A DNA stretch of 34,569 bases from Treponema sp. (GTDB taxonomy: Bacteria > Spirochaetota > Spirochaetia > Treponematales > Treponemataceae): positions 1 through 34,569 of the forward strand of contig JAGCDP010000039.1 of NCBI GenBank assembly GCA_017651065.1, read 5' to 3'. The notes beneath the pieces are model-generated. The model had not been told where the DNA came from. It was given only the letters and a program-made list of their open reading frames with translations, and ran no database searches. Below are positions 7,086 to 14,283 of the stretch, piece by piece. The position numbers and the translations under genes are program-made. Position 1 is the stretch's first letter. The number at the start of each line of letters is the position of its first letter.

Positions 7086-7885
7086 GCACAGTACTTGAAT
7101 TAAAGGATGTTTGTTTTTCGTACAATTCAACTGCAAACGTTCATAATCTTAATGTAAAAATTGAAAAAGGTGATTTTATTGCTATCATCGGTTCTAACGG
7201 AGCCGGAAAGTCAACTTTTTCAAAATTATGTAACGGACTTTTACAACCAAGCTCAGGAGATGTTTTTGTTCTTGGTGAAAATACACGACGCAAAAAGGTC
7301 AGCGAACTTGCAAAACATATCGGATTTCTTTTCCAGAATCCGGACCGCCAGATTTGCTGCAACACAGTAGAAGAAGAAATTGCGTTCAGCCTTAAAAACA
7401 ACGGACTTTCGGAAGCAGAAATTAAAGCACGCGTTGAAGCTACAATTCAGGAGTTTGGATTTGACCCTAAGGTTGAGCCGTTTAATATGAGCCGTGGTCA
7501 GCGACAGAGACTTTGTCTTGCCTGCCTGATTGCCCTGAACCCGGAGATTTTGATTCTTGATGAACCTACAACCGGTCTTGATTACCGCGAGTGTATGGAA
7601 ATAATGAGCCGCATTCAGCAGCTTAATGAAAACGGAACAACAGTAATCATGGTTTGCCACGATATGGAAGTTGTTCTTGATTTTGCAAAAAGCCTGATTG
7701 TCATGAACAAGGGTGAGATTCTGGCACAGGGTGAAACACGTGCAATCCTTAGCGACACTGAACTTCTTGGACGCGCACGCCTGCTGCAGCCACAGATTGC
7801 CGCAACCTGTTCACTTTTGGGCGATGACTACAAGGGCATTTTTACAGTTGAAGAAATGATTGCTAAGATGAAGGAGTTACGATAA
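7082..7885 (+). CDS. ECF transporter ATPase subunit (EcfA')
   Basis: The second ATPase of the module has 267 residues. Walker A GSNGAGKST lies at 37-45, the Q-loop in FLFQNPDRQ at 82-90, Walker B ILILDEPTTGLD at about 156-167, and the switch His in MVCHDMEV. The signature is MSRGQRQR (136-143) instead of LSGGQ, a variant known in ECF ATPases. FQNPDRQ is typical of the EcfA/CbiO group. The start at 7082 overlaps the upstream stop (ATGA); the frame extends to 7055 but inside the upstream gene. The stop overlaps the EcfT start by one base (TAATG). Confidence 0.9.
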   Translation: MSTVLELKDVCFSYNSTANVHNLNVKIEKGDFIAIIGSNGAGKSTFSKLCNGLLQPSSGDVFVLGENTRRKKVSELAKHIGFLFQNPDRQICCNTVEEEIAFSLKNNGLSEAEIKARVEATIQEFGFDPKVEPFNMSRGQRQRLCLACLIALNPEILILDEPTTGLDYRECMEIMSRIQQLNENGTTVIMVCHDMEVVLDFAKSLIVMNKGEILAQGETRAILSDTELLGRARLLQPQIAATCSLLGDDYKGIFTVEEMIAKMKELR

Positions 7886-8676
7886 TGAAAGGATTTTTAG
7901 ACTACTTACAGGGCGATTCTATTCTTCATAAAATGCATCCGCTCACTAAGATTTTTGTTGCTGCTTTGCTTTGTGCCAGTGCTTTTGTTTCTTCTAATTT
8001 TTTCTATCTTGTTGGAATAATTGTTTTTGATATTCTGCTTGGTTTTATTGGCGAAGGAAAAACAGGTTCCGGACTTTTTAAAAGAACACTCGGCATTTTT
8101 AAGGGACTTTTCAAAATGTCTGTATTCCTTTTTGTGCTTCAGATTCTTGCAATCCGCCGTGGAAACATTGTCATTCCTCTTGGTCCTAACTTTGGGTTTA
8201 CAGATGTTGGAATCCGTAACGGTCTGCTTCTTGTTTTAAGACTTACAGGCGCTACACTTCCCCTTTCTGTTTTGATTTCTGTAATCAATTTGAATGATCT
8301 TTCTAACACACTTGTAAAGGAACTTCATATTCCTTATAAATATGCGTTTACCCTTACCTCTGCAATCCGCTTTATTCCGGTATTTTCTTCTGAAATGAGT
8401 GGAATTATAGAAAGTCAGAAGGCACGCGGTGTTGATTTTGACGTAAAGAATCCGTTCAAAAAGCTTGGAATGATTTTACCATTGTGCTTCCCTCTTTTGA
8501 TGGGCGCAGTTAGAAAAATAGAGTTCACTGCAAAAGCCGCAGAGCTCCGTGGATTTTACTTCAGAACAAGACAAAGCTGTACAAAAGTTTACAAGCACCA
8601 CTTCCGAGATTTTGTATTTGCATTCCTGGGTCTTGCAATTCTTGCATTAGCAATTATAATGAGTGTCCTGGGATAA
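7885..8676 (+). CDS. ECF transporter transmembrane subunit EcfT
   Basis: This is the integral membrane scaffold linking the S component to the two ATPases. The 263-residue protein opens with the family-typical LHKMHPLTKI segment (DPRxK-like). It has four to five hydrophobic helices and carries coupling-helix motifs of the form A-R-G: SQKARGVDFD at about 170-180, and KAAELRGFYFR near residue 220, where AELRG replaces the second A-R-G. AAGGAG precedes the ATG, and the start overlaps the EcfA' stop. A single-gene EcfT next to its own S subunit points to a group I (dedicated) ECF transporter. Confidence 0.9.
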   Translation: MKGFLDYLQGDSILHKMHPLTKIFVAALLCASAFVSSNFFYLVGIIVFDILLGFIGEGKTGSGLFKRTLGIFKGLFKMSVFLFVLQILAIRRGNIVIPLGPNFGFTDVGIRNGLLLVLRLTGATLPLSVLISVINLNDLSNTLVKELHIPYKYAFTLTSAIRFIPVFSSEMSGIIESQKARGVDFDVKNPFKKLGMILPLCFPLLMGAVRKIEFTAKAAELRGFYFRTRQSCTKVYKHHFRDFVFAFLGLAILALAIIMSVLG

Positions 8677-8680
8677 AAAT

Positions 8681-9478
8681 ATGAAAATAGCCTACAGTGG
8701 CATAGAAGGTGCATTCGCTTACATTGCGGCAAAACGCATTTTCCCGAACGACGAGCTTGTTGCGTTCGGGGATTTTCATTCTGCATTCAAAGCCGTAGAA
8801 AATGATGAATGTGACTATGCAGTTCTTCCAATAGAAAACAGTTACGCAGGGGATGTTGGTCAGGTAACAGACCTCATGTTCCAGGGCGACCTTTTTGTAA
8901 ACGGAGTTTATACTCTTAATGTTGTCCAGAATCTTCTTGGAGTAAATGGCGCCACACTTCAGACAATCAAAAAGGTAATAAGTCATCCTCAGGCGCTGGA
9001 ACAGTGTGCAGAATTTTTGCGTGCCCACAATTATGAAAGCATAGAAGCAGTAAATACAGCACGAGCCGCAAGGCAGGTTGCACAGGATGCCGACCCCACA
9101 GTTGCCGCAATTGCAAGTGAAGAAACTGCGGCGCTCTACGGTTTACAGGTGCTTGCTCAGGGCATCAACGAACAGCAGGATAATTCAACAAGATTTGTCG
9201 TGCTTTCAAAAAATCAGAATCAAAAAGTCTGCAAGGACTGCGGAACATTTATCATGATGTTTGCAGTAAAAAACGAAGCCGGTGCCCTTGTAAAAGTTTT
9301 GAACCGGCTTGGTGAATTTGGATATAACATGGTGGCAATTCACAGCCGTCCGTTAAAGTCTCATGCATGGGAATATTATTTTTACATCGAAGTTGAAGGC
9401 AATTCCAGCCAGAAGGATTTTGAGCAGATGGTTCATGAAATACAGTACCGATGTGATAAATTAAAAATCTTCAGATAA
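8681..9478 (+). CDS. pheA: Prephenate dehydratase with C-terminal ACT domain
   Basis: The enzyme converts prephenate to phenylpyruvate, the committed step of phenylalanine synthesis. The 265-residue product is a monofunctional PheA without chorismate mutase. The PDT domain starts at MKIAYSGIEGAFA (the usual G-x-x-GAFS form), includes LPIENSYAGDVG and VISHPQALEQC, and ends with the catalytic NSTRFVVL. The ACT domain (about 190-260) has the GAL motif in NEAGALVKVL and IHSRPLK in place of the commonly quoted ESRP effector motif. ATG 8681 is chosen over an upstream GTG at 8663 because the fold begins there and the latter overlaps ecfT. It is 4 bp downstream of ecfT, so it belongs to the same transcript. 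The product, phenylpyruvate, is also the substrate or product of IorAB encoded nearby. Confidence 0.92.
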   Translation: MKIAYSGIEGAFAYIAAKRIFPNDELVAFGDFHSAFKAVENDECDYAVLPIENSYAGDVGQVTDLMFQGDLFVNGVYTLNVVQNLLGVNGATLQTIKKVISHPQALEQCAEFLRAHNYESIEAVNTARAARQVAQDADPTVAAIASEETAALYGLQVLAQGINEQQDNSTRFVVLSKNQNQKVCKDCGTFIMMFAVKNEAGALVKVLNRLGEFGYNMVAIHSRPLKSHAWEYYFYIEVEGNSSQKDFEQMVHEIQYRCDKLKIFR

Positions 9479-9503
9479 AAGATTTTGGGACAAGGAAAAT
9501 AAT

Positions 9504-10532
9504 ATGAACATGGAATTTGAACGCAGGCTTGCAATACCGGCGGAAGTCAAGGAACAGTATCCGCTTTCGGGTAAGCTTGGAAAAATCGTAGAAGAAAAAC
9601 GCGCAGAGCTCAAGGCAGTTTTTGAAGGCCGCTTGAATCGTCTGCTTTTGATAATTGGTCCCTGCTCTGCCGACAACGAAGATGCAGTACTTGATTATAT
9701 GAATCGTCTTGTTCCGGTACAGGAAAAGGTGCGCGATAAGATTTTAATGGTTCCACGCATTTATACAAACAAACCTCGTACAACAGGTGCCGGCTACAAG
9801 GGAATGCTTCATCAGCCAAATCCAAACGAAAAGCCGGATCTTTACAAGGGAATTGTTGCCTGCCGTCACATGCACATGCGCGCCGTAGAAGAAACAGGTT
9901 TTATTTTTGCAGACGAAATGCTCTACCCCGAAAACTATCAGTATCTTGATGACCTGCTTGGTTATGTTGCAGTTGGCGCACGTTCTGTAGAAGACCAGCA
10001 GCACCGTCTGACGGCAAGTGGAATTGAAGTTCCTGTTGGAATGAAAAATCCTACAAGCGGTGATTACGCAGTTATGATGAACGCAATTTCTGCAGCCCAG
10101 CATTCTCATACCTTTATTTACAGAGGTTGGGAAGTTCATTCAGAGGGTAACCCTCACTGTCATGCAATTTTGCGCGGCTCTACAAACAAGCACGGAAACC
10201 ATCTTCAGAACTATCACTACGAAGACCTTGAACGCCTGAGCAACACCTACGACGAGCTTGAGCTTAAAAACCCTGCAGTTATTATTGATACAAATCATTC
10301 AAACTCAAACAAAAATCCTTTTGAACAGCCGCGAATCGTTATGGACGTGCTCAATTCCTGCCGCCACAGCGAACGCATTGGTAAGCTTGTAAAAGGCTTT
10401 ATGATTGAAAGCTATATCGAAGACGGCTGCCAGAAAATCGGCGAAGGTGTTTACGGAAAATCAATTACAGACCCGTGCCTTGGCTGGGAAAAAACCGAAC
10501 GTCTTATTTATGACATCGCAGAGAAAATTTAA
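9504..10532 (+). CDS. aroF: 3-deoxy-7-phosphoheptulonate (DAHP) synthase, class I alpha (AroF/G/H type)
   Basis: It condenses phosphoenolpyruvate and erythrose 4-phosphate to DAHP, the entry to the shikimate pathway. The 342-residue length fits the E. coli-type enzymes. Visible motifs are LLIIGPCSAD (about 48-57), PRIYTNKPRTTGAGYKG (PEP and metal site), GARSVEDQQHR, GMKNPTSGD, and DTNHSNSNKN for metal binding. The gene follows pheA by 25 bp and closes the ECF-pheA-aroF operon. AAGGA lies upstream of ATG 9504; an in-frame ATG at 9510 is an alternative. Which aromatic amino acid, if any, inhibits it cannot be read from sequence alone, so the letter F is nominal. E4P supply links it to transketolase, encoded at the right end of the window. 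Confidence 0.93.
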   Translation: MNMEFERRLAIPAEVKEQYPLSGKLGKIVEEKRAELKAVFEGRLNRLLLIIGPCSADNEDAVLDYMNRLVPVQEKVRDKILMVPRIYTNKPRTTGAGYKGMLHQPNPNEKPDLYKGIVACRHMHMRAVEETGFIFADEMLYPENYQYLDDLLGYVAVGARSVEDQQHRLTASGIEVPVGMKNPTSGDYAVMMNAISAAQHSHTFIYRGWEVHSEGNPHCHAILRGSTNKHGNHLQNYHYEDLERLSNTYDELELKNPAVIIDTNHSNSNKNPFEQPRIVMDVLNSCRHSERIGKLVKGFMIESYIEDGCQKIGEGVYGKSITDPCLGWEKTERLIYDIAEKI

Positions 10533-10543
10533 ACTGTAGCCTT

Positions 10544-11149
10544 TTAGTATTTGAGCTTCATTATTCCGTATGATTTGATTCGTTTGTCATTTCTGGAATA
10601 ATGACGTTCTGAAACACCTGTAGTTCTGCCCACGCTTGTTGAATCTATAAAGTAAACCTGGTCTCCTTCAAAGCGGTCAAAAATGGCAACGTGCGTAATT
10701 TTTGAAGAATTAGAATCCCCCATAAAAATAAGGTCGCCGCGACGAGGAGTTGTTGTCTTAATAGAAGCATGCTCGTACATATATGAAGAAGACATATCTG
10801 ACTGCACAAGAGAATATCCTGTATTCTTAAGCGCGTATTTGTAACACATGATTACAAGCCCTGAACAGTCAATCTGGATTGAACGAAGCGGATCCTGTGC
10901 GCCAAGCTTGTAAACAGTATCTGAAGCAGCATAAAGTTTTGCATATTCAAAAGCCGATTTTGCAATTGGCGAAGGACAATTTGTGATATTTGATTGATTT
11001 GAACCATATGAACCGTCAGTTACATAAGGAGAATAAGCCGAAACATATGCAGAAAAAGTGCCTGTTTCATCTTCAAAATCAACAGTTATAGTACAAGATG
11101 AGAAAATAATAAGACAAAGAGCTGAAAAAAGAAAAAATTTTGCTTTCAT
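10544..11149 (-). CDS. NlpC/P60-family cell-wall hydrolase lipoprotein
   Basis: The protein is a predicted peptidoglycan peptidase acting outside the cytoplasm. The 201-residue product has a type II signal peptide with lipobox IIFSSC (Cys19). The catalytic Cys95 lies in IQIDCSGLVIMC, the NlpC/P60 signature, and the catalytic His153 in SKITHVAIF, following the GDLIFMG motif. The usual third polar residue should lie in the segment VYFIDSTS. AGGAGG precedes the ATG. It is convergent with aroF, with only 11 bp between the stops and no clear terminator. The function is confident at family level; the bond cleaved is unknown. Confidence 0.88.
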   Translation of the reverse strand: MKAKFFLFSALCLIIFSSCTITVDFEDETGTFSAYVSAYSPYVTDGSYGSNQSNITNCPSPIAKSAFEYAKLYAASDTVYKLGAQDPLRSIQIDCSGLVIMCYKYALKNTGYSLVQSDMSSSYMYEHASIKTTTPRRGDLIFMGDSNSSKITHVAIFDRFEGDQVYFIDSTSVGRTTGVSERHYSRNDKRIKSYGIMKLKY

Positions 11150-11230
11150 ATAAACCTCCTGTCGTTTTTAAGTCGTTCCGTAAAAAAACAACAAAAACAG
11201 CCAGAAGGTAACTAAAAGTGTGCAGATTTT

Positions 11231-11629
11231 TTATTTTGCAAGTTTCATGCCGGTGAAGGTGGCCATAGCAACTTGTGTACCAAGTTCGTCTGTGATGTCT
11301 ATCTGGTATACACAGGTGGAACGGCCGTCTTTTACAACGCGTGATGACGAAAGAAGTTTTTTCCCTTTGGCCATGCCTAAAAAGTTTACGCTGCAATTTA
11401 ATGAAACTGTATGAGGCTGATTAAAGTTTGAACACACTGCAAAAGTGAAGTCTGCAAGAGTACAGATTACACCACCCATAACACCACCATAAGCATTCTG
11501 ATGTTTACGTGCAATTTCAAGAGAACAGCGGGCAAAATGGTCGCCTACTTCATCTATTACAATACCTGTTGCATCTGTTGCATAAAGGTCGCCGCCAAAA
11601 AACTCGCGGGCTTTTTCAAGATCAGACAT
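11231..11629 (-). CDS. PaaI-family hotdog thioesterase
   Basis: This is a cytoplasmic acyl-CoA thioesterase of the PaaI/YbgC-like hotdog fold (132 residues). The active-site helix region HQNAYGGVMGGVICTLADFTFAV carries the H-x-N/G-x-x-GG pattern and the acidic residue in LADF that are typical of the family. Its start ATG (11627-11629) overlaps the iorB stop as ATGTCTGA, with a purine-rich GGCGGTGG just upstream, so it is translationally coupled to iorB; an upstream in-frame start at 11647 lies inside iorB. Given the operon, the likely substrate is an aryl-acetyl-CoA such as phenylacetyl-CoA (inference). It could release free aryl-acetate and CoA when IorAB runs oxidatively, or act as a safety valve. 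Confidence 0.85.
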   Translation of the reverse strand: MSDLEKAREFFGGDLYATDATGIVIDEVGDHFARCSLEIARKHQNAYGGVMGGVICTLADFTFAVCSNFNQPHTVSLNCSVNFLGMAKGKKLLSSSRVVKDGRSTCVYQIDITDELGTQVAMATFTGMKLAK

Positions 11630-12182
11630 AATCCACCGCCTTAACATTCAGTTCGTAGAAATCAGGTTTTACTAACAGCTTGATTGCAGCTTTAAGTTCG
11701 TCTTTGGAAATGAGGCCGCTTTTGCTGGCAGCTCCAAGAAGTACCATGTTTACAACGCGGGGACTTCCAAGGTCGCGGCAAGCCTGGTCTGTATCTACAG
11801 CGATTACATTGCCGGCTCGATTGTTCAGGTAGTCGATCATTTCATTTTCGTCAAAGGCTTTTCCGCTAAGACTTGCAGTTACAGGCTGAACGATTTTTTT
11901 GTTTACGATAACTGTTCCGTCCGGCTTGAGGAAATCTATATTGCGCACAGCTTCTGCAGCTTCAAAAGCGATGAGTACATCTGCCTGGCCCTGTGGAACG
12001 AGCGGAGAAAATGCCTGCCCTATTCGCACATGACTTACAACAGAACCGCCGCGCTGAGCCATACCGATTGTTTCTGCGCTGAGCACACGTTCTCCGTTAG
12101 AAATAGCAGCCTGAGAAAGTACCTTAGCCGCAAGAACAGTTCCCTGTCCGCCTACACCACAGATAATTATATTTTTATTCAT
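11622..12182 (-). CDS. iorB: Indolepyruvate ferredoxin oxidoreductase, beta subunit
   Basis: IorB is the gamma-type subunit partner of IorA. The complex interconverts aryl-pyruvates (indolepyruvate, phenylpyruvate) with aryl-acetyl-CoA, CO2 and reduced ferredoxin. The 186-residue product starts MNKNIIICGVGGQGTVLAAKVL, the glycine-rich motif shared by POR/IOR gamma domains. It continues with the conserved SAETIGMAQRGGSVVSHVRIG segment and VNMVLLGAAS. The start at 12182 is chosen because it overlaps the iorA stop in ATGA; the longer frame to 12233 lies inside iorA. Length matches the family. Second gene of iorA-iorB-thioesterase. Confidence 0.93.
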   Translation of the reverse strand: MNKNIIICGVGGQGTVLAAKVLSQAAISNGERVLSAETIGMAQRGGSVVSHVRIGQAFSPLVPQGQADVLIAFEAAEAVRNIDFLKPDGTVIVNKKIVQPVTASLSGKAFDENEMIDYLNNRAGNVIAVDTDQACRDLGSPRVVNMVLLGAASKSGLISKDELKAAIKLLVKPDFYELNVKAVDYV

Positions 12183-14053
12183 TGAATTGCTCCTGTAGGA
12201 CAAACCTGTGAACAAAGTCCACAACCTGTACAAAGGGATTTATCTATTTCTACAAGCTTTTTGACCGATGTGGTCCCTGAGCTTGTCGAAGGGGCCTTAT
12301 CAAGAAGGCTGACACTGAGTGCCGGGCATCCAAGCTCTTTTATACATTTCTGGCAGCCGATACACTTGCCGGTATCAACACTCTTTGGCCCCGGAAGCTT
12401 GCAGCCAACTTTAGCAGCTATGCTTATACACGGTGCCTTAAAGATTACTGCACTTACTCCGGGAGCTTCGATGGCCTGCTTTACTGCAGCTACAGACTCT
12501 TCTTGATTGAACGGGTCAACTGTAATAATTGGTGCAACCCCGATTGCTTCCAGGATTTTTTCTATGCTGATTTTTTCTACAATTTCGCCCATCATTGTTA
12601 CGCCGGTGCCCGGGTGAGGCTGATGGCCTGTCATGGCTGTTGTAGAATTATCAAGGATACAGATTGTCTGCTTTGCCTGATTGTATACTGCATTTACTAC
12701 GCCTGTGATTCCGCTTGCAAAGAAGGTTGAATCTCCTATGAAGCTGAAGCAGTAGCGGTCCGGCTCATTGTGATAAAAGCCCTGTGCCATTGTGATGTCT
12801 GCACCCATACACAAACAGGTGTCTGTCATATCAAGCGGTTGAGCGTTGCCCAAAGTGTAACAGCCGATGTCTCCGCAGTAAACTGTTTTTTTACCTTTCA
12901 TTGCCTGCTTTACAGCATAGAAGGCTCCGCGGTGAGGACAGCCTGCACAGAGGACAGGCGGGCGGACCGGGAGGTCTGGAGCGTCTTCTTGTGGACGCCC
13001 TTCGGGGTGCCTGAGCTTGTCGAAGGCCCCTTGAAGAACCGATTTAATTATCTCCACACTCAATTCCCCTGCATTAGGAACAGTGTTGTCTAACTTTCCG
13101 CTTATTTTACATTCTATATGTTCGCGGCCGGCAACCATAAGGAGAGACTCTTCCAGAACAGGATCCAGCTCTTCAAAAACAATGAGCTGTTCATGTGCAC
13201 GCATAAAGTCAGCGGCGAGGTCTGCCGGGAACGGATATGGAGTTCCTATTTTCAGGACTGGGATGTCCTTGATTCCGAGGATTGAAAGGGCTTCCATGAG
13301 GTAACAGTAGCTTATGCCGCCTGCAACGAGTCCATATGGCCCTTCGACAGGCTCAGGGACCACGGGGGCTATATAATTCCACTTGCTTTCACTCAACACC
13401 TTTGGAAGCTCATTTTCATTTCTTGCAAAAATCCTCTGATGATTAAAAAAAGACGCCTTTGGGAAAATTACCCAGCGCTTAGAATCTTTTTCAAACTGGC
13501 CCGGCGTTCGGCATGGACCAAGCTCCGGGAAATCAAGACTTTCGTAGGCATGGTCAACGCGTGTTGTAGGGCGCAGAAGGACCGGTGTATTATATTTTTC
13601 ACTAAGTTCAAAAGCCTCCTGAACCATTTCATAGGCTTCACCAGGAGTAGAAGGGTCAAAACATGGCAGTTTGGAATAGCGCGCATAATGACGGGTATCC
13701 TGTTCTGTCTGGCTTGAAATCGGACCCGGGTCATCGGCAACTACAATTACCATTCCGCCTTTTACACCAACATAACTAAGGCACATTACAGGGTCGCTGG
13801 CTACATTAAGGCCTACCTGCTTCATTGTAATCATGGTGCGGCTGCCTGCATAACTTGCGCCTGCTGCAACTTCGGCGGCGGCTTTTTCGTTTACAGACCA
13901 TTCAACGTAAGTGCCGGTTTTGTCCTTATATTTAGAGATAAATTCAATAATTTCGCTGGAAGGAGTGCCCGGATATCCTGCAACAAGATTAACTCCAGCC
14001 TTCAAAGCACCAAGCGCAATTGCCTGGTTGCCCATTATCATCTGTTTAGCCAT
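12179..14053 (-). CDS. iorA: Indolepyruvate ferredoxin oxidoreductase, alpha subunit, with three in-frame palindromic-repeat insertions
   Basis: This TPP-dependent catalytic subunit has 624 residues, slightly long for the family. Domain order: pyrimidine-binding domain from MAKQMIMGNQAIALGALKAGVNLVAGYPGTPSSE, hinge domain, TPP-binding domain with RPPVLCAGCPHRGAFYA, GDIGCYTLG and IGDSTFFASG, then a C-terminal ferredoxin domain with CIGCQKCIKELGCP and CTGCGLCSQVCP for two [4Fe-4S] clusters. Three copies of a dispersed palindromic repeat are read through in frame at 13339-13366 (peptide VPEPVEGP), 13005-13030 (AFDKLRHPEG) and 12272-12296 (APSTSSGT), all in linker positions. The start at 14053 is chosen because the family homology begins there and an operator/promoter lies 25-77 bp upstream; no strong Shine-Dalgarno is seen. 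Confidence 0.93.
   Translation of the reverse strand: MAKQMIMGNQAIALGALKAGVNLVAGYPGTPSSEIIEFISKYKDKTGTYVEWSVNEKAAAEVAAGASYAGSRTMITMKQVGLNVASDPVMCLSYVGVKGGMVIVVADDPGPISSQTEQDTRHYARYSKLPCFDPSTPGEAYEMVQEAFELSEKYNTPVLLRPTTRVDHAYESLDFPELGPCRTPGQFEKDSKRWVIFPKASFFNHQRIFARNENELPKVLSESKWNYIAPVVPEPVEGPYGLVAGGISYCYLMEALSILGIKDIPVLKIGTPYPFPADLAADFMRAHEQLIVFEELDPVLEESLLMVAGREHIECKISGKLDNTVPNAGELSVEIIKSVLQGAFDKLRHPEGRPQEDAPDLPVRPPVLCAGCPHRGAFYAVKQAMKGKKTVYCGDIGCYTLGNAQPLDMTDTCLCMGADITMAQGFYHNEPDRYCFSFIGDSTFFASGITGVVNAVYNQAKQTICILDNSTTAMTGHQPHPGTGVTMMGEIVEKISIEKILEAIGVAPIITVDPFNQEESVAAVKQAIEAPGVSAVIFKAPCISIAAKVGCKLPGPKSVDTGKCIGCQKCIKELGCPALSVSLLDKAPSTSSGTTSVKKLVEIDKSLCTGCGLCSQVCPTGAIQ
12272..12296. repeat. 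Dispersed palindromic repeat, copy 1, inside iorA
   Basis: The core CCTGAGCTTGTCGAAGG is an imperfect palindrome. On the coding (minus) strand it is read as APSTSSGT and lies between the two ferredoxin cluster motifs, in the loop after SLLDK. Reading frame is preserved. Confidence 0.8.
13005..13030. repeat. Dispersed palindromic repeat, copy 2, inside iorA
   Basis: The core GCCTGAGCTTGTCGAAGGC (13009-13027) is read on the coding strand as AFDKLRHPEG. It sits immediately before the LPVRPPVLCAGCPHRG start of the TPP domain, in a different frame from copy 1. Confidence 0.8.
13339..13366. repeat. Dispersed palindromic repeat, copy 3, inside iorA
   Basis: The core CCTTCGACAGGCTCAGGG is inverted relative to copies 1 and 2 and has one G for A change. 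The coding strand reads VPEPVEGP, placed between a hinge-domain strand and GLVAGGISYCYL. Confidence 0.8.
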
Positions 14054-14077
14054 GAGAATAGTATAAAATAAAAAACT

Positions 14078-14130
14078 GTTTCTATCAATAAGAACATGCA
14101 TATAATATAAATAATATACACTCCCGTAAA
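14078..14130 (-). promoter_or_regulatory. iorA promoter with one copy of the shared operator
   Basis: On the minus strand a -35-like TTTACG (14125-14130) and TATTAT (14102-14107) are 17 bp apart. The operator GTTTCTATCAATAAGAAC (14078-14095, plus-strand reading) begins 6 bp downstream of the -10, at the predicted start site. That is the same position as operator copy 1 at paaK. Confidence 0.65.
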
Positions 14131-14247
14131 AAATATCTTCGACCAACAGAGAAAGTTGTTCTCAGCTATTTTTTACTCCGTGTATATTATTGATTACTTC
14201 TTTTTTGAATATCGTTTTTATTTCGACTATCATTTTTCCGTCATATA

Positions 14248-14273
14248 TGTTATATTTCCCTATCAATCGGAAC
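14248..14273 (+). promoter_or_regulatory. Extended -10 promoter and weaker operator copy at the ABC exporter operon
   Basis: TGT-TATATT (14248-14256) is an extended -10 without a convincing -35. It is followed directly by TTCCCTATCAATCGGAAC (14256-14273). This shares the TATCAAT core and GAAC end with the iorA operator but has compensating arm changes (TTCC/GGAA). It lies 10 bp before the start codon and overlaps the region just ahead of the GAGGA Shine-Dalgarno. Confidence 0.5.
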
Positions 14274-14283
14274 AAGAGGAAAT

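Noticed and set aside
11175..11192. Possible seventh operator GTTCCGTAAAAAAACAAC upstream of the NlpC/P60 lipoprotein
   Set aside because: Only the outer GTT...AAC matches; the TAT..ATA core and dyad symmetry are missing, and the gene has no aromatic link.
12261..13740. Several plus-strand open frames opposite iorA
   Set aside because: They are antisense shadows of a gene with complete family motifs on the minus strand, and they lack ribosome-binding sites and recognisable domains.
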